Source: Ferrimonas futtsuensis DSM 18154 (GTDB lineage Bacteria > Pseudomonadota > Gammaproteobacteria > Enterobacterales > Shewanellaceae). From it: 64,000 bases of DNA. The stretch lies in the NCBI RefSeq assembly GCF_000422645.1, contig NZ_AUGL01000008.1, forward strand, positions 158,501 through 222,500. Direction: 5' to 3'. Both the position numbers and the translations under genes were made by a program. Below are positions 7,455-15,435 of the stretch, one piece after another; position 1 is the first letter of the stretch; the number at the start of each line of letters is the position of its first letter. Below the pieces are notes generated by a model. The model worked only from the letters and a program-made list of their open reading frames with translations, was not told the origin of the DNA and did not search any database.

Positions 7455-9431
7455 ATGATGATTATGAGACCATGTAGACTCGCGCAACTGTGCGCGTCAT
7501 ATCTGTTATTGGCTACGCTGACCGCTTGCGGTGGCTCCGATGGTGATGAATCAACGGCTCCGGAAGTGCCCCCGGTAGAGCCGCCAGCAGGCAGCAAACC
7601 CCACCAATCACTGGATATTGTGCAGCCACAAAAGGCCAGTTTCGACGGTGAGATCACCATCTATCTGGGCAGGTGGTACCCCTGTATGGAGCGTGAATAC
7701 AAGGGTGACGGTGTCGACATCAGTCAATATTGCACCGGTGATGAGCCCCCAACGCCGATGGGTGAATACGCGGATAACGAGTTTAACCGCAATAAAATTA
7801 CCCCGGATGATAGTAAGTACATCTTCAAGGTGAAGGCCGATGACATCAAGGCCTATGCGGCACAGCCTGACTCCCCCATTCCCCTTCGCCCCGATGTCTA
7901 TGCTGAAGGCCATTTCTCTGTAATGGATGTGGTGCTCTATGCCTCTCACGTCCGCGACGACCTGGATGTGAAAGCCATCTGGAGTGAGGAACTCGGCACC
8001 CATCTGCTCAGCACCGCCTGGGACACCGATGGCGATGGCACCCTGTCTGAAGCCGAATTGAATAACCGGAGCACCGACTGGTACCCCTCCTACATCTGGC
8101 ACGACGGAGAGTTCGATCGCCTCCAAGGCACCCCAAACCTGGAGACAGTCTATGTTCGCGCCGACCTAGGCCTGGCCAAGAGCAAGATGCGCATCCGCAT
8201 CCAGCCATACAATTCCGCCGTGACCGAGCGTCGTAACATGCAGTTCAAGCTGCAAGCGGATCGTAGGCGAGCAAACGGCGATAAAGTCATTGTGCCGTTG
8301 GTGTGGGCAATTGATGCCCAGGGCAATGACGTGGTGAAAGTTCAAAATCTGGAGGTGACCGCCCACGACCTTCGCACCGACATCTTTCAGCCCGGCGTGA
8401 TCACATCCATGGATGTGTGGCTGTCGCTTCAGGACCAGGGATTGGCCGATGTGCGCTTCACCTATTGGGGCACCATGTCGACGGAAGCGGAAGTTAACAA
8501 CTACGCGTTAACGTCCGTCAATGGCCTGCGTGCCCAGGGAATGGTGGGCTGGGCTGCGGCAACCGGCGAAATGTTTACAACTCAGGACTTCTTCCTGGAT
8601 GACCTGGAATGGCCAACCCCCAGTGCACTGATGGCAGCCGACAGAGGGGAAGGCGATCCTAAGCTCAAGGGCAAGTGTCAGTGGATGCATGGCGGTCAGG
8701 GCCATACCATCGAATCCGCCCAAATCTGTATCGACGAGTGGTATAACAAGTTTGGTGGATTCATGGACCACGACATGCCTGATCAGGAGGTCATGCACTA
8801 TCCAAAGGGAGTGATTTTTGCTGGCTATCAGACGTGGATGCCTGGCCAGTTTGACATCACCGAACGCCATTTCGTCGATGAAGATGGAGACTATGAAAAC
8901 CAGGTAATCGCCGACATCAATGACGCCATTGCGCCTTTGACCGACGATCACTTTGGTTGGGGAATTGCCGACTGCCGCAACTGTCACGATGATGTGCATA
9001 AGGGCTCACTGGGGGTAGAGCAGCCCTATGAGTGTGCCGCTTGTCACGGCAGCAATGGCGCCATGAAGGGGCATGGTGAAGTCAGCCGCTGCTTCTGGTG
9101 TCATACCGAAGACAATCAGATGGCTCACCACGGTTCGGCATCGGGTTTCATGAAGTTTGGTGACGTTGAGTGCCAGGGTACCAGCGTGACCGGTTTGAAC
9201 CTCGATGGTATGCAAGAGGGTTCTTGTGCCAATGCAGTGAATACCCTGGATGCAGAGCGCCTTGCTGGTCCTAATGGCGAGTGGGGGGGCATTAAGCAGC
9301 CCATCCATGACCAGGCGGATAACCTGCAGTATTACGGAGCCGGTGAACGTACGGGTATCAACAGCGACTGGCACAACAGTGAGGACTTCCCTGATCCTTA
9401 CTCCTGTGTGACCTGTCATCCCAACGACTAG
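7455..9431 (+). CDS. Four-heme cytochrome lipoprotein of unrecognised family
   Basis: A 658-residue protein. The N-terminus has a signal peptide with lipobox (ATLTAC, Cys about residue 24) and a Pro/Glu-rich linker. Residues ~50-500 are a large domain I do not recognise, with a calcium-loop-like DTDGDGTLSEAEL near residue 195. The C-terminal ~150 residues carry four CxxCH motifs (CRNCH, CAACH, CFWCH, CVTCH). The protein at 9849-11885 is a diverged paralogue; both share HFGW before the first heme, CFWCH as the third heme and a final PDPxSCxTCH. A lipid-anchored electron carrier, perhaps with a binding or catalytic N-terminal domain, is inferred. The start is one of three ATGs (7455, 7458 or 7464). 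Confidence 0.85.
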   Translation: MMIMRPCRLAQLCASYLLLATLTACGGSDGDESTAPEVPPVEPPAGSKPHQSLDIVQPQKASFDGEITIYLGRWYPCMEREYKGDGVDISQYCTGDEPPTPMGEYADNEFNRNKITPDDSKYIFKVKADDIKAYAAQPDSPIPLRPDVYAEGHFSVMDVVLYASHVRDDLDVKAIWSEELGTHLLSTAWDTDGDGTLSEAELNNRSTDWYPSYIWHDGEFDRLQGTPNLETVYVRADLGLAKSKMRIRIQPYNSAVTERRNMQFKLQADRRRANGDKVIVPLVWAIDAQGNDVVKVQNLEVTAHDLRTDIFQPGVITSMDVWLSLQDQGLADVRFTYWGTMSTEAEVNNYALTSVNGLRAQGMVGWAAATGEMFTTQDFFLDDLEWPTPSALMAADRGEGDPKLKGKCQWMHGGQGHTIESAQICIDEWYNKFGGFMDHDMPDQEVMHYPKGVIFAGYQTWMPGQFDITERHFVDEDGDYENQVIADINDAIAPLTDDHFGWGIADCRNCHDDVHKGSLGVEQPYECAACHGSNGAMKGHGEVSRCFWCHTEDNQMAHHGSASGFMKFGDVECQGTSVTGLNLDGMQEGSCANAVNTLDAERLAGPNGEWGGIKQPIHDQADNLQYYGAGERTGINSDWHNSEDFPDPYSCVTCHPND

Positions 9432-9511
9432 TGCCAGGAATCTGAGTTAAGCAATTGTTAGACGATGATATTTGTCTTGACTGAGAAGAATGAGCTCAGA
9501 ATAAAATAGAA

Positions 9512-9540
9512 GGCATACCAATGTTGGTATGCCCTTTTTG
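9512..9540 (+). terminator. Intrinsic terminator of the first four-heme gene
   Basis: ggcatacca (9512-9520) pairs perfectly with tggtatgcc (9525-9533) around a 4-base loop and is followed by cttttt. Confidence 0.9.
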
Positions 9541-9765
9541 ACGATACGCCTGATTATTTGGACTGCGATTCACCCTAAGGTGACAAAAGGTTGGTATTGA
9601 CGACTTGCTTTTAATGGTTGCCAGGAAGGTAAAATCGGAACATGTAAAGATGTTCCTTCTTTATAACTCTGATGCAGTGCTACTTGGTGTAGCCTTTCAT
9701 TGAAGTTAATGGAGCAGTAGCGAGGAGATGCAATCCTACTTCTGAATTGCTGTCCATAACGAGGT

Positions 9766-9800
9766 GTATAGAAAAGCCAGTTGTCATTGACAACTGGCTT
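9766..9800 (-). terminator. Intrinsic terminator of the second four-heme gene
   Basis: aagccagttgtc and gacaactggctt (9774-9800) form a long perfect stem with a very short loop; the minus strand continues into cttttc. It lies about 50 bases beyond the stop at 9849. Confidence 0.75.
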
Positions 9801-9848
9801 AATTAACAGCCGTTAACCGATCTTCATTCGGCTCACAGGTAGTGCGAT

Positions 9849-11885
9849 TTACTGCTTATCTTGGTGGCAGGTACCACAGGAGAATGGGTCTGGGAATTTC
9901 TTGGTGAAGTCATAATCATTGTTTGAAGACACCCAGCGATCGCCATAGCCTTTTTCGTCTCCTTCCAGGACTTCACTATGGTTGTCGGAGAATCCATACA
10001 TATTGTTGTCATCTCCTGCTTTGCGACGCGTGGTAACTGTATTAATCCAGTTATCTTCATGTTTCAGCAGCTTGCGAGTGCTGGCTGGTCCATGATTCTT
10101 GGGTAACTTGTCTTCTGAGTGGCACCAGAAACAGCGAGCTTCCCGTCCATGGGCTTCGGGAGCACCATTATTGCCATGGCAAGTGGAACAGTAGTAGGGC
10201 TGGATTTCATCGAATCCGTCTGCTGCATTCACAGGCCAGGAGTAGCCGCCATGCCCCAGAGGCGCTGCCTCTTCGTTATGGCATAGGGCGCAGTCAGCCA
10301 CTTTCCAGCCAAAGTGGTTTTCGTTCAACAGGGGAGCCTTGCCATTCTGACTTTCTTCTGTTGCTGGAGTCAGGGTGCGCAAAGTTACGATGTCAGAGTC
10401 AATGAAGCCTGTCTTAACGCCTTTTTCCACAAGCGCATTATGACGCCAGTTGTAATCCCACTGGATGGTTTCGTTTTTTGAAACGCTATCGATCTTGGTT
10501 CCGAGGCTATGGTAACCGGCATTGTTTAGATCTTGTTTCGACAAAACTACATTTTCGGCACCAAAAGGCATCATCCACAGATCGTTGTTGATGTTTCCGA
10601 AAAAGCCTCCGATGCCAAATGCACTCCAGAAGTCTCGCACGCAATCTGTCATTGGCACTGGGGTGTTGATCGTATCGGAGCGACCCGTGACCGCATCAAA
10701 GTTACAGACCCCTGGTATGCGGTCTGAGAAAAAGATGTCTTTGCCGAACTCGTTCAGGACAGAAGTGGTGGTGACGAAGGAGCGCAGCCCTATGGTTTTA
10801 CCCAGTTCAGGGGCACGGGATAAGGCGAAGGAGTTAACAATAGCGCCAGTCTCCAGGGTTGGCCACCAGGTGAGCCTGAAGTCGTGTCCCATATCAGCCA
10901 AGGTCAAAAATACGTCCATGTTAGTAATGACGCCCTCTTGGTACACGTCACTCCTAAGGTTGTGTGCCTTGACCTCAATGTTTGTCGCAATTGGGTTTTC
11001 CGGGTCGTCGCTCCAGCCAATCCAGTCTACAATGACTTTTCCATTGTTCGAGGCCAGGCGCTCTGCTTCACTCTTCCAGAGGTGTTTCAGGCGGGCCTTG
11101 AAGGATGAAGAGGCGTCAATGAAGCGAATGCGTTGTTCCTCTTTCACCAAGAACATATCCATTCTATTGAACGGAATCTCCCCGCTATGGTCTCTGTACA
11201 ACCCGGCCTTGCCCATGCTCTGGGTGAATCTAAAGTGCCAGTTACTTGACTCCTCTCCTTCATCGCTAAAGCTGCCATTTCCGTTTCGATCGTAGGCTAA
11301 AGTGAACTCATGCGTATTGTAGTCAGAGTTTTCTGGAGTAATGATCTCTCCTACGAACTTCATGTCGTCACGAGTTGCGACCATATAGCGCAGCAGGTCA
11401 AAAACAGAGTAGCTTCCCTCTTTGAATATGTCTGGCCTCGCTGTTCCTGCGCCCAGACCGTCGGGATTCGTTGACAATACTCGATGAATATCTTCGGCTG
11501 CGACTCGAGATATGTCTGTCTGTTGATTAATGACACCGGCAAGGTTTGCATCGAGGGCATTGACAAATCCGTCGCCATTAACGTCTGTGTTACATGGATG
11601 GGTGACGTTATCTGGCAATGTCATGCAGAATTTGCTTGAGTCCATGGTGATCCCGCGGATCCACTTCCATACTTGCTCGTTCATGTAGTCAAAGGTCACA
11701 TTGACATGGCCTGTTAATCCACTGGTATCGAGTGCCATTTTACCGCTTTCAACATATTGCCAAGCGGGGTTATCTGGAGTTGGGTCCGGCCCGGGGCCAG
11801 GTGTTGCGGTCGTAGAGCTGTCAGAGCCACAACCTGCAAGCATTAATGCGAGTAGGCCAGATAGTGCCTTTTTGTTTTTGATCAT
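9849..11885 (-). CDS. Four-heme cytochrome lipoprotein, second paralogue
   Basis: A 678-residue protein from ATG at 11885, chosen because ggag lies 9 bases upstream and the protein then starts MIKNKKALSGLLAL with lipobox LAGC. An upstream in-frame ATG at 11933 would bury the signal peptide. After a Pro-rich linker comes a large domain with aspartate-rich loops (TDVNGDGFVNALD and DRNGNGSFSDEGE), then four heme motifs near the C-terminus: CALCH, CSTCH, CFWCH and CGTCH. Shared motifs with the 7455-9431 protein are HFGWxxADC, HGNNGA/HGSNGA, RCFWCH and FPDPxSCxTCH. It is probably a lipid-anchored redox protein; substrate and partner are unknown. Confidence 0.85.
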   Translation of the reverse strand: MIKNKKALSGLLALMLAGCGSDSSTTATPGPGPDPTPDNPAWQYVESGKMALDTSGLTGHVNVTFDYMNEQVWKWIRGITMDSSKFCMTLPDNVTHPCNTDVNGDGFVNALDANLAGVINQQTDISRVAAEDIHRVLSTNPDGLGAGTARPDIFKEGSYSVFDLLRYMVATRDDMKFVGEIITPENSDYNTHEFTLAYDRNGNGSFSDEGEESSNWHFRFTQSMGKAGLYRDHSGEIPFNRMDMFLVKEEQRIRFIDASSSFKARLKHLWKSEAERLASNNGKVIVDWIGWSDDPENPIATNIEVKAHNLRSDVYQEGVITNMDVFLTLADMGHDFRLTWWPTLETGAIVNSFALSRAPELGKTIGLRSFVTTTSVLNEFGKDIFFSDRIPGVCNFDAVTGRSDTINTPVPMTDCVRDFWSAFGIGGFFGNINNDLWMMPFGAENVVLSKQDLNNAGYHSLGTKIDSVSKNETIQWDYNWRHNALVEKGVKTGFIDSDIVTLRTLTPATEESQNGKAPLLNENHFGWKVADCALCHNEEAAPLGHGGYSWPVNAADGFDEIQPYYCSTCHGNNGAPEAHGREARCFWCHSEDKLPKNHGPASTRKLLKHEDNWINTVTTRRKAGDDNNMYGFSDNHSEVLEGDEKGYGDRWVSSNNDYDFTKKFPDPFSCGTCHQDKQ

Positions 11886-12199
11886 CGATCGATTCTCCAT
11901 TTTTGACCAAGAGTCAACTTTTGGCTTTGCCATACGGATTCTAATTATTATGGCGATAATGAGATTGAATATGACCGAACCATTTGATTTTAGGTCATAT
12001 TTGATCTCAGTTTTTTATAAAATGGTTTGGATTTGTCTTTTATGGAAATTATTTTGTGTAAAATTGAATCTAAATCTGACTTGCATAAATTCCATAGTGT
12101 CTTTAACACTCTGGATTGCTTATAACCAGAATTTTGCTCTCTAGATTGAACCATAGAGCCAATATGCTAAATGACTTCGGTGGAAGTTTGATCGAGGCG
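11886..12199. other. Very A+T-rich intergenic region
   Basis: About 310 bases upstream of the second four-heme gene and downstream of the luxR-type gene (both minus strand). It is strikingly A+T-rich from 11941 to about 12140. No copy of the 15-bp palindrome and no convincing terminator was seen. It could be an H-NS-type silencing target, which is inference. Confidence 0.5.
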
Positions 12200-12784
12200 T
12201 TACACCCAGCCCAAATTTCTGGCCTCGAAGATTAAGTTAGGCTTGTTGATTGCGCCAATTTTCTGCTTCGCAACAGACAGGTGATAATCGACCCCTCGAT
12301 TTGTTAGATGCAACACATCGGCAATTTCACTGGCGCTTAGACCCAACGCGGTCATTTTGACAACCTGAAGGGTTTTTAACTTCAACTCTTCGGGAACTTG
12401 TCCAGCATGATTGTTTTTTACGATGGTGTTACGTACCAGGCTTAATGCATCTTGAGTCGAGAAGCGTTCAAGGTTGTGACACAGCATTGTGTTCGAGACG
12501 ACAACTAGATAGCCCATCAGGATGGGTTGATCAGACGAAAAAACAGAGTAAGACTTTACTGATAAGGTGTGTCCTCCTATGGTGATTTTGCCCGATCCTT
12601 TAAGACAGTCTTTAAGCCCAAGAGCAATGCCCGCACCGGCTTTTCTCAGCTTATGGTCGGACACTGAAATGGCTGTTACTAGTGATTGATCTATTTCATT
12701 TAAATGAATCTCAACCACCCGCGTCGGGTAGGAGAGATGCTCATTACCTGCACTGAAAAATACCCAGCCTAATTCTGATTGCAT
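12200..12784 (-). CDS. LuxR-family transcriptional regulator
   Basis: A 194-residue protein from ATG at 12784; ggagg lies 6 bases upstream of it, which favours this over in-frame starts further up. The C-terminal ~60 residues are a LuxR/FixJ helix-turn-helix: LKLKTLQVVKMTALGLSASE, then ADVLHLTNRGVDYHLSVAKQKIG. The N-terminal ~120 residues resemble no sensor domain I can name; there is no clear receiver aspartate. It is divergent from the second tetR-type gene across a region with two tandem CRP-like sites. Control of the four-heme gene downstream, which is on the same strand, is possible but not shown. Confidence 0.88.
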   Translation of the reverse strand: MQSELGWVFFSAGNEHLSYPTRVVEIHLNEIDQSLVTAISVSDHKLRKAGAGIALGLKDCLKGSGKITIGGHTLSVKSYSVFSSDQPILMGYLVVVSNTMLCHNLERFSTQDALSLVRNTIVKNNHAGQVPEELKLKTLQVVKMTALGLSASEIADVLHLTNRGVDYHLSVAKQKIGAINKPNLIFEARNLGWV

Positions 12785-12894
12785 AACCATCCTCCGATAG
12801 CGGCATTTGATGGCTGTCATTGTAGGAAAAACCTAAATCCGATTTCGGAGTGCCATTCGCAAGATTCACAGGGGTGATAACAGAGCCTTGGTGG

Positions 12895-12910
12895 TGTGAT
12901 CGGTGTCACG
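12895..12910. promoter_or_regulatory. CRP-like binding site 1
   Basis: TGTGA-TCGGTG-TCACG, matching the CRP consensus TGTGA-N6-TCACA at 9 of 10 defined positions. Its centre is 63 bases from that of site 2, six helical turns. Confidence 0.65.
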
Positions 12911-12957
12911 CTTCGGTTTGTCGAGGTGAATGTTTCATACGGAGTCGGCGCCTTGGA

Positions 12958-12973
12958 TGTGATCAGCGTCACG
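12958..12973. promoter_or_regulatory. CRP-like binding site 2
   Basis: TGTGA-TCAGCG-TCACG, again 9 of 10 defined positions of the CRP consensus. The last base differs in the same way as in site 1. Confidence 0.65.
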
Positions 12974-13010
12974 CTCTGTGTGTTATCACATCTGCCATCC
13001 CAGTTCGAAG

Positions 13011-13025
13011 TGGAGAGTTTCTCCA
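13011..13025. promoter_or_regulatory. 15-bp palindrome, putative TetR operator (copy C)
   Basis: TGGAGAGTTTCTCCA: same half-sites and spacer length as copies A and B, 165 bases upstream of the second tetR-type gene and next to the CRP-like sites. Confidence 0.7.
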
Positions 13026-13189
13026 TTTTTGGGGAGCGACAGGCGCTTGATCTGATTACAAGATTAATTCTTTTAAATCAGGCGCTTATGTGTGAGCTCT
13101 GTATTTTGAATCAAGAGGTGGATGGAGTTTTTGCCATTCAGGGCCAAATTAGCCGCAGCTGAGTTCAGTGTTATAGTGGAGCCATACGA

Positions 13190-13933
13190 GTGATGGAGCA
13201 ACGCTCCTATCTGCACGAGAACGCAACACTGGACGTTACAATGTTTAATAAAGCTCAGATAAGAAAGGTTAAAATTGCCAAAGCCGCCATGAGGTTGATC
13301 AGAGAGCAGGGCTATTTGCAGTTCTCGATGAATGAGCTTGCCAAAGAGGTGGAGGTAACCGCTGGCACTTTATATCGCACCTTTGCCTCTAAAGATGATT
13401 TGCTGGTTTATCTGTTCAGTTCGGTCATAGAAACTCTAGCCGAGTCAATGTATAAGTTTGGCAGGATGGATCTGTCAACAAAGGAAAAAATTGTCTGTTG
13501 TCACTGCTACCAGTTTTACTTGAGACAGTTCTACCCAGACAGCGCGTCACTGGATCTTATAGGTACCAATAAGGCGATATTCAATCAGGCCCGGCCGGAA
13601 ACCAGAGAAAAGTTCAAGCGCATTTTTGATATGTCCACGATAAGATTTAAGAAGCAGTTTTCGGACTTGGTCGATAGCGGTAAGGTCAAAGCGGATAAGG
13701 AGCTTCTATTTCAGGTGCTTCGGCAGATGACTTTAATCGGTCGTGGGGGGATGGTGATATCCAACCATGTGTTTATTCCTCAGGACACATTTAAGATTGA
13801 AGACCTGATCAGTCTGTGTTGCCATACGCTGGATCAATTGGATTGGCAAGGAGATGAGGGTAGGGCGGATAAAAGACTTATTTTGCTGGCATTGCGCTCT
13901 GAAGTTGAGCAATCAGTGTCAGAACTTTGGTAA
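13190..13933 (+). CDS. TetR/AcrR-family transcriptional regulator (paralogue 2)
   Basis: A 247-residue TetR-type repressor: helix-turn-helix FSMNELAKEVEVTAGTLYRT followed by SKDDLLVYLF, then a helical sensor domain. It aligns with paralogue 1 (6298-7008) over nearly its full length, including SLDLIGTN, AIFNQA, RGGMVI and WQGDEGR/WIGDEGR. The start is GTG 13190 or ATG 13193 (ggag upstream). Paralogue 1 begins where ATG 13241 would start this one, but that codon has a poor ribosome-binding site. The matching recognition region and the shared palindromes suggest that the two proteins bind the same operators and perhaps form mixed dimers; this is inference. Confidence 0.92.
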   Translation: MMEQRSYLHENATLDVTMFNKAQIRKVKIAKAAMRLIREQGYLQFSMNELAKEVEVTAGTLYRTFASKDDLLVYLFSSVIETLAESMYKFGRMDLSTKEKIVCCHCYQFYLRQFYPDSASLDLIGTNKAIFNQARPETREKFKRIFDMSTIRFKKQFSDLVDSGKVKADKELLFQVLRQMTLIGRGGMVISNHVFIPQDTFKIEDLISLCCHTLDQLDWQGDEGRADKRLILLALRSEVEQSVSELW

Positions 13934-14215
13934 TGGTAACCAGAATCCTTAGTCACCGCCTATATCTTTAGGCAACGTTACACGGTCATTCTACTTCAAT
14001 GTGCTGTTCATGCCCTTTTGAACTTATCCTTACTGGATAATATTGCGTCGGTTACAAGCGCCTGAGCCTGAGTTCGGGGGCGTTTTTATGTCCGGGCATC
14101 GCCATTGGAGCATGGTGATGAGCAGTAAGGTCACTGCCTTTGACAAGAAAGGTCATTATCAAATTCCGCCACCTTGCCTAGAGTGATAACAGGCTCACTT
14201 CAGCAAGGACGATTG
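13934..14215 (+). other. Intergenic region upstream of the beta-oxidation operon
   Basis: About 280 bases with no gene. It contains the right copy of the terminator repeat. I could not recognise a FadR- or PsrA-type operator. Confidence 0.5.
14061..14086 (+). repeat. Right copy of 26-bp direct repeat (degraded terminator)
   Basis: Matches 331-356 at 25 of 26 positions. The left stem arm lacks two C's and pairs only partly, so this copy looks like a remnant of a terminator rather than an active one. Confidence 0.7.
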
Positions 14216-15424
14216 ATGACTCAGCACGCCTACCTCTTTGATGCCATCCGCACCCCCAGGGGGCGGGGCAAGGCAACCGGGGCCCTCCACGAGGCCAAAC
14301 CCATCTCTCTGATTACCTCACTGCTTGCCAGTCTGCAGCAGCGTAACGGCTTCGACACCAGCGCGGTGGACGACGTGGTCCTCGGCTGCGTGTCTGCCGT
14401 GGGGGATCAGGGGGCGGACATCGCCAAGACCGCCACCCTGGCTGCGGGCTGGGACGATGATGTGGCCGGAGTGACCCTCAACCGATTCTGCGCCTCCGGG
14501 TTGGAGGCGGTCAACATGGCGGCGATGAAGGTGCGCTCCGGCTGGGAGCAACTGGTGGTGGCCGGCGGGGTGGAGTCCATGTCCCGGGTGCCCATGGGCT
14601 CCGACGGCGGCGCCTGGGCCAATGACCCTGCCACCAACCTGGCCACCGGATTCATGCCCCAGGGCATCGGTGCAGATCTGATTGCGACTCTGGATGGCTA
14701 TTCCAGGCAGCAGCTGGACAGTTTCGCCCAGCGTTCTCACCACAATGCGGCGGCCGCCTGGTCGCGGGGCGCCTTTGCCAACAGCGTGCTGCCGGTGACC
14801 GACCAAAACGGATTGACCCTGCTGGATCACGACGAACTGGTGCGGCCGGACTGCACCCTGGAGACCCTGGGGGGGCTCAAGCCCTCCTTCCAGGCGCTGG
14901 GGGAGATGGGCTTCGATGAGGTGGCCCGTGCCAAGTATCCCCAGGTGGAGCGCATCGAGCACCTGCACACCCCGGGCAATGCCTCGGGCATCGTCGATGG
15001 CGCCGCCCTGGTGCTGGTGGGCAGCGAAGCCGCCGGTCAGCAGTTCAATATGACGCCCCGGGCCAGGGTGATTGCCACCGCCGTGGTGGGCACCGATGCC
15101 ACCATCACGCTCACCGGGCCGGCTCCGGCGGCCCGCAAGGCGCTGGCCCTGGCCGGGCTGAGCGCAGACGACATCGACCTCTATGAGGTGAACGAAGCCT
15201 TTGCCTCGGTGGTGCTGCGCTTTATCAAGGAGATGGATGTGCCCTTGGATAAGGTGAACGTCAATGGCGGCGCCATCGCCATGGGTCACCCCTTGGGGGC
15301 CACCGGTGCCATGATCCTCGGTACCCTGCTCGATGAGCTCGAGGCCAGGGATCTGAAGCGGGGCATGGCCACCCTGTGCGTGGGCGGTGGCATGGGCATT
15401 GCCACCATCATCGAGCGAGTCTGA
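14216..15424 (+). CDS. Thiolase (acetyl-CoA C-acyltransferase)
   Basis: A 402-residue thiolase. ATG 14216 is chosen because aagga lies 7 bases upstream; the open frame extends further but without a site. The nucleophilic cysteine is in [13 protein letters not shown], the catalytic His motifs are NEAFA and [15 protein letters not shown], and the second cysteine is in CVGGGMG. It cleaves 3-ketoacyl-CoA to acetyl-CoA and a shortened acyl-CoA, or the reverse. It is the first gene of a four-gene operon with the hydratase/dehydrogenase, acyl-CoA dehydrogenase and CoA-transferase. Chain-length preference cannot be read from the sequence. Confidence 0.95.
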   Translation: MTQHAYLFDAIRTPRGRGKATGALHEAKPISLITSLLASLQQRNGFDTSAVDDVVLGCVSAVGDQGADIAKTATLAAGWDDDVAGVTLNRFCASGLEAVNMAAMKVRSGWEQLVVAGGVESMSRVPMGSDGGAWANDPATNLATGFMPQGIGADLIATLDGYSRQQLDSFAQRSHHNAAAAWSRGAFANSVLPVTDQNGLTLLDHDELVRPDCTLETLGGLKPSFQALGEMGFDEVARAKYPQVERIEHLHTPGNASGIVDGAALVLVGSEAAGQQFNMTPRARVIATAVVGTDATITLTGPAPAARKALALAGLSADDIDLYEVNEAFASVVLRFIKEMDVPLDKVNVNGGAIAMGHPLGATGAMILGTLLDELEARDLKRGMATLCVGGGMGIATIIERV

Positions 15425-15435
15425 GGGAGCAGATC

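Larger units (their letters stand above)
9432..9848. other. Convergent intergenic region with three hairpins
   Basis: About 415 bases between convergent four-heme genes. It contains a terminator for each gene (9512-9540 and 9766-9800) and a third hairpin at 9637-9656 (ggaacat / atgttcc) followed by ttcttt. The middle hairpin could end a small transcript, but I see no supported gene or promoter. Confidence 0.5.
12785..13189. promoter_or_regulatory. Divergent promoter region, luxR-type / tetR-type genes
   Basis: 405 bases with two near-perfect CRP/FNR-type sites (12895-12910 and 12958-12973), a weaker third half-match ending in tcaca at 12986-12990, and palindrome copy C at 13011-13025. This is the densest regulatory region in the accessory block. 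Confidence 0.7.

Noticed and set aside
11889..11902. ttctccattttt resembling half of the 15-bp palindrome upstream of the second four-heme gene
   Set aside because: The opposite half-site is absent, and the match is explained by the ribosome-binding site and codons at the start of that gene.
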